A stretch of 64,000 bases of DNA from Pseudomonas sp. GOM7 (GCF_026723825.1 NZ_CP113519.1:2914001-2978000), one strand, 5' to 3'; numbered from the stretch's first letter, positions 9,587 to 21,955 are shown. Translations and numbers: made by a program. Notes: a model not told the origin generated them from the sequence alone.

Positions 9587-12043
9587 TTAATCGCGCGCGA
9601 GCAATGGCACCTGCCAGATATCGCGCGCGTATTCGCTGATGGTGCGATCGGAAGAGAACCAGCCCATGCGCGCCGTGTTCAGTACCGCGGCACGCCACCA
9701 GCGTTGCGGTTGCCGCCAGAGATGGTCGACCTCGCGCTGCGCGTGCCAATAGGCGTCGAAATCGGCGCACACCATGAAGCGGTCGTGGTAGTACAGCGCG
9801 TCGATCAGATCTGTGTAGCGTGTGGGATCCTCCGGTGAGAACACCCCGGCACGAATCGCTTCGAGCGCGGCGCGCAGGCGCTCCGAGGCGGCGATCTCCT
9901 CGCCCATGTTCTGCCCCTGGCGCAGGCGCCGCTGCACCTGCTGCGCGGTCATGCCGAAGATGAACATGTTGTCCTCGCCGACCCGCTCGCTCATCTCCAC
10001 ATTGGCGCCATCGAGGGTGCCGATGGTCAACGCACCATTGAGCGCGAATTTCATGTTGCTGGTGCCGGACGCCTCCAGGCCGGCAGTGGAAATCTGCTCG
10101 GACAGATCGGCCGCCGGGATGATCGCCTCGGCCAGACTGACGTTGTAGTTGGGCATGAATACCACCTTGAGCAGGCCACGCACGGTGGGGTCGTCATTGA
10201 TGGTGCGGCTGATGTCGTTGGCCAGTTTGATGATCAGCTTGGCCTGGCGGTAGCTGGCCGCGGCCTTGCCGGCAAAGAGCTTGACCCGAGGCACCCAGTC
10301 GGTGGTCGGGTCGTTGCGGATGGCCTGGTACAGCGCCACGGTATGCAGCAGGTTGAGCAACTGGCGCTTGTACTCGTGGATGCGTTTGACCTGCACGTCG
10401 AAGATCGCCGTGGTATCCAGGGTGATGCCCAGTTGCTGCTGCACCCGTTCGGCCAGTGCTTCCTTGCTGCGCTGCCGACACAGGGCGTATTCGTCGCGGA
10501 ACGGCTGTTGCTCGGCATAGGGCTGCAGTGCCTCGAGCGATGCCTCGGGGCGCTGTAGCAACGGCTCGCCCAGCACGTCCACCAACAGGTGGGTAAGCGC
10601 CGGGTTGACCTGGAACAGCCAACGGCGGAAGGACACGCCATTGGTCTTGTTGTTGACCCGCCCCGGGTATAGCCGATGCAGGTCGCGGAACACCGTCTCG
10701 CGCATCAGCCGCGTGTGCAGCGCCGACACGCCATTGATGCTGTGCGCGCCGATGAATGCCAGGTTGCCCATGCGCACCCGGCGGCCATTGTCCTCGTCGA
10801 TCAGCGACACCGCGCGCAGCAGTTGGAAGTCATGGATGTCCTTGGCGCGCAGCGCATCGATATGCTCGGCATTGAGCAGGTAGATGATCTGCAGGTGCCG
10901 GGGCAGCAAGCGCTCCATCAACGCCACTGGCCAGGACTCCAGGGCCTCGGGCAAGAGCGTGTGGTTGGTGTAGGCCGTGCAGGCCACCGTCAATGACCAG
11001 GCCTGCGCCCAGGGCATGCGGTGCTCGTCCACCAGCAGACGCATCAGCTCCACCACGGCGATGGCCGGATGGGTGTCATTGAGCTGGATCGCCACCCGCT
11101 GCGGCAGTGCTTGCAGGTCGCCGTGCAGGCGCAGGTGGCGCTGCAGCAGATCCTGCAGCGAGGCCGACACCAGGAAATATTCCTGGCGCAGACGCAGTTC
11201 CTGCCCGGCCTCGGTGTCGTCGGCCGGATAGAGCACGCGGGAGATGCTTTCGGCCCTCACCTCGCCGGCCACCGCGCCGAAGTGATCGCCGGCATTGAAA
11301 CGGTCGAGCTGCAGGTCTTCCTCGGCGCGCGCGCGCCATAGGCGCAGGGTATTGACCGAGGCGGCGCGCCAGCCCAGCACGGGGGTGTCGTAGGCGATGG
11401 CACGCACGCTTTCCTGGGGTTGCCAGAACTGCCGTGAGCCGCCTTCGTCTTCCAGGGTCACCACGCCGCCGCCGAAGCCGATGCGGTAGGCCACCTCCGG
11501 GCGCTCGAACTCCCAGGGGTTGCCGAAATCCAGCCAGGTTTCGGTCTGCTCGGCCTGCCAGCCGTCGACTATGGCCTGGCGGAACAGGCCATGTTCGTAG
11601 CGGATGCCGTAGCCATGAGCCGGCAGCCCCAGGGTGGCCATGCTCTCCATGAAACAGGCGGCCAGGCGGCCGAGGCCGCCGTTGCCCAGCGCCGCGTCCG
11701 GCTCCACCTCTCGGATGCGCTCCAGCGTCACCCCCAGCTCGGCCATGGCCTGGCGTGCCACGTCGAGCAGGCCGAGGTTGCTCAGGTTGTCGATCAGCAG
11801 GCGGCCGATGAGAAATTCCAGCGACAGGTAATAGACCCGCTTGCTGTCCTGGCGCGTGACCTGAGCACTGGATTCTTCCCAGTGATCGATCAGGTGGTCG
11901 CGGGTGGCCAGGGCCAGGGCCTCGAACCAGTCGTGGTCGAAGGCATTGGCCGGATCCTTGCCCACGGCATAACGCAGTTTGGCCAGGATCGCCGCCTTGA
12001 AGCCGGCAACCACGCCTTCGTCTCGTACTTGTGATTCGCTCAT
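9587..12043 (-). CDS. glgP: Glycogen/maltodextrin phosphorylase
   Basis: Releases glucose-1-phosphate from the non-reducing ends of alpha-1,4-glucan using phosphate and PLP. The 818-residue length is normal for a GT35 phosphorylase. The PLP Schiff-base lysine is Lys665 in EASGTSNMKFALNG; other family stretches are ALGNGGLGRLAACF, GYGIRYEHGLF, IQLNDTHPAIA and VKRIHEYKRQLLN. The start ATG at 12043 follows a purine-rich GAGGGAGGGCGAG. It lies apart from glgE-treS-glgB and is flanked on both sides by long repeats, so it probably has its own promoter in 12044-12290. It acts with GlgX in polymer breakdown. Confidence 0.95.
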   Translation of the reverse strand: MSESQVRDEGVVAGFKAAILAKLRYAVGKDPANAFDHDWFEALALATRDHLIDHWEESSAQVTRQDSKRVYYLSLEFLIGRLLIDNLSNLGLLDVARQAMAELGVTLERIREVEPDAALGNGGLGRLAACFMESMATLGLPAHGYGIRYEHGLFRQAIVDGWQAEQTETWLDFGNPWEFERPEVAYRIGFGGGVVTLEDEGGSRQFWQPQESVRAIAYDTPVLGWRAASVNTLRLWRARAEEDLQLDRFNAGDHFGAVAGEVRAESISRVLYPADDTEAGQELRLRQEYFLVSASLQDLLQRHLRLHGDLQALPQRVAIQLNDTHPAIAVVELMRLLVDEHRMPWAQAWSLTVACTAYTNHTLLPEALESWPVALMERLLPRHLQIIYLLNAEHIDALRAKDIHDFQLLRAVSLIDEDNGRRVRMGNLAFIGAHSINGVSALHTRLMRETVFRDLHRLYPGRVNNKTNGVSFRRWLFQVNPALTHLLVDVLGEPLLQRPEASLEALQPYAEQQPFRDEYALCRQRSKEALAERVQQQLGITLDTTAIFDVQVKRIHEYKRQLLNLLHTVALYQAIRNDPTTDWVPRVKLFAGKAAASYRQAKLIIKLANDISRTINDDPTVRGLLKVVFMPNYNVSLAEAIIPAADLSEQISTAGLEASGTSNMKFALNGALTIGTLDGANVEMSERVGEDNMFIFGMTAQQVQRRLRQGQNMGEEIAASERLRAALEAIRAGVFSPEDPTRYTDLIDALYYHDRFMVCADFDAYWHAQREVDHLWRQPQRWWRAAVLNTARMGWFSSDRTISEYARDIWQVPLLARD

Positions 12044-12297
12044 CTCGCCCTCCCTCTTCTCATCCTTCTGGCCGGCACGGCGAGGCCGGGCCCTACTCTT
12101 GTGGCTCCGGGAGGCGGTGCGAGTTCAGGGTTTTTCTGGAGGGCTGTGGTACCGAGCTGTGGCATGGACTGGCGGGAGTATTGGGCGTGAGTCGTGGTAC
12201 CGAACTGGGCATGACCCGGCGGACTGTTCGCTTAGGCTCCTGAGTCCGCCCTACGGCTGCACCCATCAAGCACGCAGAGTCACTGGGAATAACCGTA
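12044..12297. other. Upstream region of glgP, with a short direct repeat
   Basis: No gene is supported. GTGGTACCGA occurs at 12146-12155 and again at 12194-12203, within a longer imperfect repeat of period 48. It is the likely site of the glgP promoter, but no convincing -35/-10 pair was identified. Confidence 0.35.
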
Positions 12298-12577
12298 GTT
12301 TCAGGCGCGTGCAGAGCCCGCCCAGGAGGGCGAACGGAATCGTCGTGGAAGAGGTTGAGCGACATGGATGTCGCGAAAGCCGCGATGGGCCAGGGATGGC
12401 CCACCGCGGCGGGCCTCTGGAGCGGCGATGGAGTGAGCGAACCCTCGCGCAGCGAGGGCCGGATGATCGGGTGGAGGGTTTTGGTTACTTTTGTCGGGCC
12501 GGCCATCCGGGGCAAAAGTGACTCGCCCGGGAGGGCGAAACCAAAAACACCAGCAAAAACGCGGCAATCCGGAACAA
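12298..12577 (+). repeat. Long structured intergenic repeat, copy R3 (subfamily A), head missing
   Basis: The tail begins with TTTCAGGCGCGTGCAGAGCC. Hairpins: GCGACAT/ATGTCGC (12359-12374), GCCGCG/CGCGGC around GGGCCA/TGGCCC, CCCTCGC/GCGAGGG (12442-12458), ACTTTTG/CAAAAGT with a longer GC-rich loop, and TCGCCC/GGGCGA. Compared with R2, the fourth stem carries a G:C to C:G swap on both arms. The CAAACTTGCC head is absent; a different fragment follows. Confidence 0.8.
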
Positions 12578-12599
12578 GCAACGGAGGTGTCGGCTACTG

Positions 12600-12680
12600 T
12601 CCCGCAAAAACCCGAAAGTGAGTCGCCCGAGGGGGCGAAACCCGAAATATCTGAAATCACCCAAAGCTGCGCCCGGAACA
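12600..12680 (+). repeat. Fragment of the long repeat family (subfamily B head part)
   Basis: GAAAGTGAGTCGCCCGAGGG and GGCGAAAC near 12614-12640 match the head-side part of R1 and R6, with hairpin TCGCCC/GGGCGA. The rest of the unit is missing. It is placed directly after R3 and before the secreted-protein operon. Confidence 0.5.
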
Positions 12681-12787
12681 TCAAAGCAAGCACAGAGCCC
12701 AGCCTCCATCCCAGTCATCCAAAACCCTGAACTTCCCCCGACACCCTGGCCTCCCTAGTCATGAAAGCCAATGTCGAGGAGAGCATC

Positions 12788-13219
12788 ATGCAAGCTGCCA
12801 TTCCCATTTTCGTGCTGGCTTGCCTGGCCGCCAGCGAGGCGCTGGCCGAGGCCTGCCATGTCATCGCCGAGCCCTCGAGCACGGCGGTGCCGGCCGTGGC
12901 CGAGGAGCTGTGCTACGAGTTCAGCGGCGTCGACGAAGGCACCATCGACTGGGCCTGCGGCGATCAGGGCGGCACGATGATCGACCAGCGCCAAGAGCGC
13001 GTGGCCAAGTGCGCCACAGGCAGCGTCGGCCGCTGCGAGGCGGCGCTGACCCAGGAAACGCTGAGCAACTACCGCTCCTTCGACGAGAATCAGGGCAAGC
13101 CGCGCCCGGCGGTGCCCAACGACGCCCGGGTGATCACTCACTACTACCGCGGCGACGATCTGAAGCAGGTGCGCATCGATTGCCAAAGCAGCGGCGGCAC
13201 CTGGCGGGAGGAGCCATGA
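12788..13219 (+). CDS. Secreted six-cysteine hypothetical protein
   Basis: Probably periplasmic. ATG at 12788, four to five bases after GAGGAGAG, gives 143 residues with a signal peptide (MQAAIPIFVLACLAASEALA, cut before EACH); the in-frame ATG at 12761 would put nine charged residues ahead of the signal. The mature part (about 123 residues) has six cysteines, enough for three disulfides, and ends in SGGTWREEP. No named family was recognised. Its stop overlaps the DUF3182 start by ATGA, so the two are translationally coupled and probably function together. Confidence 0.75.
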   Translation: MQAAIPIFVLACLAASEALAEACHVIAEPSSTAVPAVAEELCYEFSGVDEGTIDWACGDQGGTMIDQRQERVAKCATGSVGRCEAALTQETLSNYRSFDENQGKPRPAVPNDARVITHYYRGDDLKQVRIDCQSSGGTWREEP

Positions 13220-14304
13220 GCCTCTATCAGGGTCTGGCCCTGCTGCCAGGCACGGGGCGCCACATGGCCCACGAACGCGCCGTGCAGCGCCTGCTCGGCG
13301 AGAAGCTGGCAGTGCTGCTTGGTTGCCCCTTTCTCGGCCTCTACCAGGCCGACGAGCATGCCGCGAGCCAGTGCTATTTCCTCCCCGAAGACACCTTGGT
13401 GGGCGATCAGTCCGCGCTGGGCATCGCCGGGCCCGAAGACTTCTTCGGCGGCCAGGTGGGCCAGGCGTTCATGGCCACAAAGGCCATCAGCCATCCCTTG
13501 CCCGAGGGGGCCCGGTGCATGCCCAAGGGCTGGTCGCAGGCCTTGGGCGAACAGATCGCCAGCGTCACCCTGCCCGGCTTCAGCGTCTTCCACACCGAGG
13601 ATGCTCGGCAAGCCGGGCTGCGCCTGCTGCGCGACGGCCCGCTGCGGCTCAAGCCGGTGAATGCCACGGCTGGCCGTGGGCAACAGGTGGTGCGCACGCT
13701 CGGTGAGCTGGAAGCGGCGCTGGCCAGCCTCGACGAGCAAGCCCTGGAGGCAGGCGGCCTGGTGCTGGAGGAAAACCTGCAGCAACCGACCACCTACAGC
13801 GTCGGGCAGATCCAGGTGGCGGGTACCACTCTGAGCTACTACGGCACCCAACAACTGACCCGCGATAATGCCGGGCAGCCGGTCTATGGCGGCTCCAGCC
13901 TGACCCTGGTGCGCGGCGACTACCTGAGGCTGATGAGCCTCGACCTGCCACGCGATGTACGTCTGGCGGTGCAACAGGCGCGCATCTTCGAGCTGGCCGC
14001 CATGGACGCCTACCCGAGCATTCGCGCGTCGCGGCGCAACTACGACGTGGCCCAGGGCCTGAACGCTATGGGGCGACCGCGCAGCGGCGTGCTGGAACAG
14101 TCCTGGCGCATCGGCGGGGCCAGCCCTGCGGAGATCTTTGCCCTGGCAGCCTTCATCGAGCAGCCCGAACTGCAACAACTGCAGGCCTCCACCCATGAGT
14201 TCTACGGCGCGGGGCTGCCGCCGGCAGGCGCCATCTGCCTGTACGAAGGAGAAGGCAGCGAACTGGGGCCGATCAGCAAATACGTGAAGGTGAGCCAGGC
14301 ATGA
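13216..14304 (+). CDS. DUF3182 family protein (ATP-grasp-like)
   Basis: Cytoplasmic protein of 362 residues assigned to DUF3182 from recalled family features. The middle carries LRLKPVNATAGRGQQVV, which resembles the glycine-rich nucleotide loop of ATP-grasp enzymes, followed by GGLVLEENL and TYSVGQIQV, then LSYYGTQQLT and VYGGSSLTLVRGDY. These suggest a carboxylate-amine ligase-type fold, but this is inference and the reaction is unknown. It starts at ATG 13216 with an ATGA overlap on the secreted protein and overlaps the following hydrolase by ATGA, giving a compact three-gene operon. Confidence 0.75.
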   Translation: MSLYQGLALLPGTGRHMAHERAVQRLLGEKLAVLLGCPFLGLYQADEHAASQCYFLPEDTLVGDQSALGIAGPEDFFGGQVGQAFMATKAISHPLPEGARCMPKGWSQALGEQIASVTLPGFSVFHTEDARQAGLRLLRDGPLRLKPVNATAGRGQQVVRTLGELEAALASLDEQALEAGGLVLEENLQQPTTYSVGQIQVAGTTLSYYGTQQLTRDNAGQPVYGGSSLTLVRGDYLRLMSLDLPRDVRLAVQQARIFELAAMDAYPSIRASRRNYDVAQGLNAMGRPRSGVLEQSWRIGGASPAEIFALAAFIEQPELQQLQASTHEFYGAGLPPAGAICLYEGEGSELGPISKYVKVSQA

Positions 14305-15071
14305 GCGCCGTCAGCGAAAGCATCGAGATCAGGGTGGATGGCCAGGCCATCGCCGGCACCCTGCTGGAGCCGGCAGCCAAGGTACCCGGCGTGCTCTTCG
14401 TGCACGGCTGGGGCGGCAGCCAGCAACGCGATTTGGCGCGGGCCAAGGGCATCGCCGCATTGGGTTGCATCTGCCTGACCTTCGACCTGCGCGGCCATGA
14501 AAAGACCATCGCCGCGCGCGAAAGCGTGACCCGCGAACACAACCTGGCCGACCTCATCGCCGCCTACGACCGGCTGCTCACCCATCCGGCGGTGGACACT
14601 GCCAGCATCGCGGTGATCGGCAGCAGTTACGGCGGCTACCTGGCCACCCTGCTCAGTGCCTGCCGCGCCGTGCGCTGGCTGGCCCTGCGCGTGCCGGCGC
14701 TGTACTGGGACGAGCAATGGCACCTGCCCAAGCGCCAGCTCGACGTGGCGCGGCTGGCCCAGTACCGCCAGCGTGCCTTGAGCCCAAGGGACAATCGCGC
14801 GCTGGGCGCCTGCGCGCAGTTCACTGGTGATGTGCTGCTGGTGGAATCCGAACACGACGATTACGTGCCGCACGCCACCCTGATGAGCTACCGCGCCGCC
14901 TTCGAGCGCGCGCACTCGCTCACCCACCGCATTCTCGACGGCGCCGACCACGCCCTGAGCCAGGATCACGACCAGCAGGCCTATACACGGCTGCTGATCA
15001 ACTGGGTCAGCGAAATGGTGATTGGCGCGCGCGTCGGCAACTATCCGCACCATCAGGTGCGTTATTCCTGA
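14301..15071 (+). CDS. Alpha/beta hydrolase (dienelactone hydrolase / S9-like)
   Basis: Serine hydrolase of 256 residues. The oxyanion-region motif is VHGWGGSQ (about 34-41), the nucleophile Ser109 lies in GSSYGG, a candidate acid residue is in ESEHDDYVPHA, and the histidine is in DGADHALSQ. There is no signal peptide. It is the third gene of the operon with the secreted six-cysteine protein and DUF3182 (ATGA overlap). An esterase or peptidase acting on a product of the DUF3182 protein is possible; the substrate is not visible. Confidence 0.82.
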   Translation: MSAVSESIEIRVDGQAIAGTLLEPAAKVPGVLFVHGWGGSQQRDLARAKGIAALGCICLTFDLRGHEKTIAARESVTREHNLADLIAAYDRLLTHPAVDTASIAVIGSSYGGYLATLLSACRAVRWLALRVPALYWDEQWHLPKRQLDVARLAQYRQRALSPRDNRALGACAQFTGDVLLVESEHDDYVPHATLMSYRAAFERAHSLTHRILDGADHALSQDHDQQAYTRLLINWVSEMVIGARVGNYPHHQVRYS

Positions 15072-15123
15072 GCCGGCTCAGTGCCGGCGGCAGGTCATCG
15101 GGCATTCGCCCTTCACTCACGAG

Positions 15124-15283
15124 AGGGCACTTATAAAAACGTAGACGAGGCGGCAGCCAGCGCAAGGCAAAAACAGGCGAAAAAGCGCAGTTTACGCAGT
15201 GTAAATGAGCATTTTGATCGGACTCGCGCACGAGCCTGTTTTTAACGCAGCGATGGCAACGCAGGTAGTTTTTAGATGTGCCC
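15124..15283. mobile_element. MITE-like palindromic element M1
   Basis: The terminal inverted repeats are imperfect: AGGGCACTTATAAAAACG at the left, and at the right the reverse complement of AGGGCACATCTAAAAACT (15263-15283). A nested inverted repeat AAAACAGGC / GCCTGTTTT lies inside. The core GCGCAGTTTACGC plus TGTAAATGAGCATT (15185-15214) is shared with M2. No transposase gene is present. It ends three bases before the ribosome-binding site of the CBS-domain gene, so that gene's leader and perhaps promoter come from the element. Confidence 0.65.
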
Positions 15284-15298
15284 TATAGGAGCGCAACC

Positions 15299-15712
15299 AT
15301 GAAAATCAGCAAACTAATGACCCGTAACGTACAAACCCTGGAACCCGAGCGCAGCATCCGCGAGGCTGCCACGCTGATGGCGGACATCGACAGCGGCGCG
15401 CTGCTGGTCAACGAAGGTGATCGTCTGGTCGGCATGATCACCGACCGCGACATCGCCATCCGCGCCGTGGCCGCCGGGCTGGACGGCGACACGCCGGTAC
15501 GCCAGGTGATGAGTGGCCAGGTGCGTTACTGTTTCGACGACGAGGATGTCGAGCATGTGGCGGCCAATATGGCCGACATCCAGGTACGGCGCTTGCCGGT
15601 GCTCAACCGTGAGAAGCGTCTGGTGGGGGTGGTGTCGCTGGGGAATATTGCCTCCGGGCATAGTCGCCAGGCCAATGACACCTTGTTGCGTGGGGTGTCG
15701 AGCGCGCATTGA
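15299..15712 (+). CDS. CBS-domain protein
   Basis: Small cytoplasmic protein of 137 residues made of two CBS motifs (about residues 1-60 and 66-130), each with the typical GMITDRDIAIR or VGVVSLGNIA strand-turn. CBS pairs bind adenosyl ligands such as AMP or SAM and often act as energy or stress sensors. ATG at 15299 with AGGA eight bases upstream is chosen over 15278, which lies inside M1. Codon use resembles its neighbours. It lies alone between M1 and repeat R4; its partner is unknown. Confidence 0.88.
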   Translation: MKISKLMTRNVQTLEPERSIREAATLMADIDSGALLVNEGDRLVGMITDRDIAIRAVAAGLDGDTPVRQVMSGQVRYCFDDEDVEHVAANMADIQVRRLPVLNREKRLVGVVSLGNIASGHSRQANDTLLRGVSSAH

Positions 15713-15744
15713 GGTAGGCCCATGCCCCTTCCACAGATCTCGGG

Positions 15745-16130
15745 GTAATCGGTTTTGGCACCGGGCTGGCAAGTTTGTGTTTCGGCTTGCTGTTGTTCGG
15801 TGCCTGTTCCGAGTTGCCGCGGTTTTGCTGATGTTTTTGGTTTCGCCCTCCCGGGCGAGTCACTTTTGCCCCGGATGGCCGGCCCGGGAAAAGTAACCAA
15901 AACCCTCCGCCCGGTCATCCGGCCCTCGCTGCGCGAGGGTTCGCTCACTCCATCGCCGTTCCAGAGGCCCGCCGCGGTGGGCCATCCCTGGCCCATCGCG
16001 GCTCTCGGCTTTGGCATCCTGCGTCGCTCTACCTCCTGCATCCATGCAGTCGTCGCGACATTCATGTCGCTCGACCTCTTCCACGACGATTCCGTTCGCC
16101 CTCCTGGGCGGGCTCTGCACGCGCCTGAAC
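15745..16130 (-). repeat. Long structured intergenic repeat, copy R4 (subfamily A, with extra hairpin)
   Basis: The head (GGGCTGGCAAGTTTGTG) lies near 15763-15779 and the tail ends near 16130. Hairpins: TCGCCC/GGGCGA (about 15845-15862), CCCTCGC/GCGAGGG (15923-15939), GCCGCG/CGCGGC around GGGCCA/TGGCCC (about 15971-16003), and GCGACAT/ATGTCGC (16055-16070). Relative to R2 and R3 it has about 40 extra bases containing a second small hairpin, CTGCAT/ATGCAG (16036-16049). Confidence 0.8.
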
Positions 16131-16210
16131 TTCCGGTAACTCAGGTGTAGCTAGGAGTGCTCTGGCAAGAGCGACAGCGAACGACAGACCCGTCGAGTTA
16201 AACCGATAGT

Positions 16211-16498
16211 TTCAGGCGCGCGAATGGCCCCTTCAGGAGGGTGAGTGGAATCGTTGCGCAGAGGGGCGAGCGGCATGGATGCCGCGAGATACCGATGGCG
16301 GCCCCGCTTAAAGGGCCAGGGACGGCCCTTGTAAGCCGACCCTCGGAGCAGCGATGGAGCGAACGAACCCCGGCGAAGCCGGGGCCGGATGGCGGGGTCA
16401 AGCCTTTTTGCCTTCTTTTGTGGCGTTTGACAAAAGAAGGTCGCCGGGGGGCGAAACAGGAGACATCAGCTAAACACCGATAAGCAGCTTAAACACAG
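16211..16498 (+). repeat. Long structured intergenic repeat, copy R5 (subfamily B)
   Basis: Tail-to-tail with R4 across an 80-bp spacer that shares GTGCTCTGGC and TTAAACCGATAGTTTCA with the R1-R2 spacer. Hairpins: GCGGCAT/ATGCCGC (16270-16285), GCTTA/TAAGC around AGGGCC/GGCCCT (about 16306-16335), CCCCGGC/GCCGGGG (16368-16384), CCTTCTTTTGT/ACAAAAGAAGG (about 16413-16442), and TCGCC/GGCGA. Its head side runs to the glgB stop codon at 16500. Confidence 0.8.
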
Positions 16499-16499
16499 T

Positions 16500-18652
16500 T
16501 CATCCCAGCCCCAGCACCAAACTCCCCAACGGCGGCAATTGCAGGTTCAACGAATCCGCCTGGCCGTGGGCGGCCACCTGCTCGCTGTGCAGTTCGCCCT
16601 GGCTGCCCGCCCCCGACCCACACCAGCGACCTTCGTCGCTGTTGAGCAGCACCTGCCAGCGCCCCGCCTGCGGCACGCCGATGCGGTAGTCACTGAGTAC
16701 CTGCGGCGTGCCGTTATGCACCACCAGCAGCGGCCGGCCGTCTTCGCCCCGGCGCAGCCAGGCGAACACGCTGTTGTGCGCGTCGTCGCCGATCAGCCAC
16801 TGGAAACCCTCCGGCCGTTCGTCCCACTGGTGCAGCGCCGGCTCCTGGCGATACAGGCGATTGAGTTCGGCAACCAGCGCCTGCACGGCCGTGTGCTCGG
16901 GGTATTGCAGCAGATACCAGTCCAGTTGCTGGTCGTGGTTCCACTCACGCCACTGGGCGAATTCGCAGCCCATGAACAGCAGCTTCTTGCCCGGGTGCGT
17001 CCACATCAGGGCGAGGAACAGGCGCAGGTTGGCGAACTGCTGCCAGCGATCACCGGGCATGCGGCCGATCAGCGAGCGCTTGCCGTGCACCACCTCGTCG
17101 TGGGAGATCGGCAGGATGTAGCGCTCGGAAAAGGCATAGTGCAGACCGAAGGTGATCTGCTGGTGGTGATGGCGGCGGTACAGCGGGTCGTTCTGGAAGT
17201 AACGCAGGGTGTCGTTCATCCAGCCCATGTTCCATTTGTGGCTGAAGCCCAGGCCGCCTTCGCTCACCGGCCGGCTGACGCCCGGCCAGGCGGTGGATTC
17301 CTCGGCGATCACCAGCGCCCCCGAGACTTCGCTGCGCACCACCTCGTTGAGGTGCTGGAGGAATTCGATGGCCTCCAGGTTCTCGCGCCCGCCATGGCGG
17401 TTGGGGATCCACTGCCCTTCCTCACGGGAATAGTCGCGGTAGAGCATCGAGGCCACGGCGTCCACGCGCAGGCCGTCGATGTGGTACTCGCGCAGCCAGT
17501 ACAGCGCGCTGGCCAGCATGAAGCCGTGCACTTCGCTGCGGCCGAGGTTGTAGATGCAGGTGTTCCAGTCCGGGTGGTAGCCCTCGAAGGGGTGCGCGTA
17601 TTCGTACAGCGCGGTGCCGTCGAATTCGGCCAGGCCGTGGGGGTCGTTGGGAAAGTGCCCCGGCACCCAGTCGAGGATCACCCCGAGGCCGGCGCGGTGG
17701 CAGCGGTCGACGAAGGCGGCGAAGCGCTCCGGATCGCCCAGGCGCGCGGTGGGCGCGAACATCGACAGCGGCTGATAGCCCCAAGAACCGCCGAAGGGGT
17801 GCTCCATGATCGGCATGAGCTCGATATGGGTGAAGCCCAGGTGCTGCACGTAGGGGATCAGGCGCTCGGCCAGCTCGTCCCAGTTCGGCGTGCGCTCGTC
17901 CTGCCATTGCCAGGAACTGGCGTGCAGCTCGTAGATGGCCAGCGGCGCATCGGGCCGGTGGCGCTGCGCGCGCTCCTCCATCCACTGCGCGTCCTGCCAG
18001 GCGAAGGGCTCGCCGCGCGGCACACGCGAGGCGGTGGCCGGCGGCGCCTCGCTGGCCTGGGCCAGGGGGTCGGCCTTCTGTGGCAGCAGGCCGTGGGGGC
18101 CGAGAATCTCGTACTTGTAGCGCTCGCCCGCCGCCAGGCGCGGGATGAACAGTTCCCATACCCCCGCCGGGTAGCGCAGGCGCATGGGGTGGCGACGGCC
18201 GTCCCAGCTGTTGAAGTCGCCGACCACCGACACCCGCCGGGCATTCGGCGCCCATACGGCGAAGCTCACGCCGGGCACCCCCTCGTGCTCGCAGGGGCGC
18301 GCCCCCAGGCAACGCCACAGCTCGCGGTGGTTGCCCTCGGCGAACAGGTACAGATCCAGCTCGCCCAGAAGCGGCCCGAAGGCATAGGGGTCTTCCACTT
18401 CCTGCACGGCGCCGGGCCAGTGGATGCGCAGACGGTAGGCCTGCGGCTCGGCCAGCAGCCGCTCGAACAGGCCGTCGTCGTCGCGGCGGGTCATGGGGCC
18501 CAGCAGTTGCCCGGCCGCATCGAGCAGTTCGACAGCCTCGGCGCCGGGCAGCCAGACGCGCACCAGGGTGCCGTCGGCCTGCGCATGGGGGCCGAGCACG
18601 GCGAAGGGGTCGCCCTCCTCGGCCCGTCTGAGACGTTCGATTGATGCTTCGT

Positions 18653-18656
<4 letters not shown>
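16500..18656 (-). CDS. glgB: 1,4-alpha-glucan branching enzyme
   Basis: Cuts alpha-1,4-glucan and re-attaches it in alpha-1,6 linkage, branching the GlgE product. 718 residues, normal length. After an N-terminal CBM48-type region ([20 protein letters not shown]) the GH13 barrel has nucleophile Asp399 ([16 protein letters not shown]) and acid/base Glu452 ([11 protein letters not shown]); [19 protein letters not shown] is highly conserved. The start ATG at 18656 overlaps the end of treS by ATGA, so it is the last gene of glgE-treS-glgB. Repeat R5 abuts its stop codon and may shape transcript ending. Confidence 0.96.

Positions 18657-21955
<3,299 letters not shown>

Noticed and set aside
9171..9590. 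Open frames of 100-140 codons across the R repeats, giving near-identical translated proteins in R2, R3, R4 and R7
   Set aside because: The similarity comes from the repeated DNA; frames differ by strand, lack ribosome-binding sites, and stem changes keep pairing rather than amino acids.
15745..16498. CRISPR array
   Set aside because: Repeats are long, inverted and not separated by uniform unique spacers; no cas gene is present.
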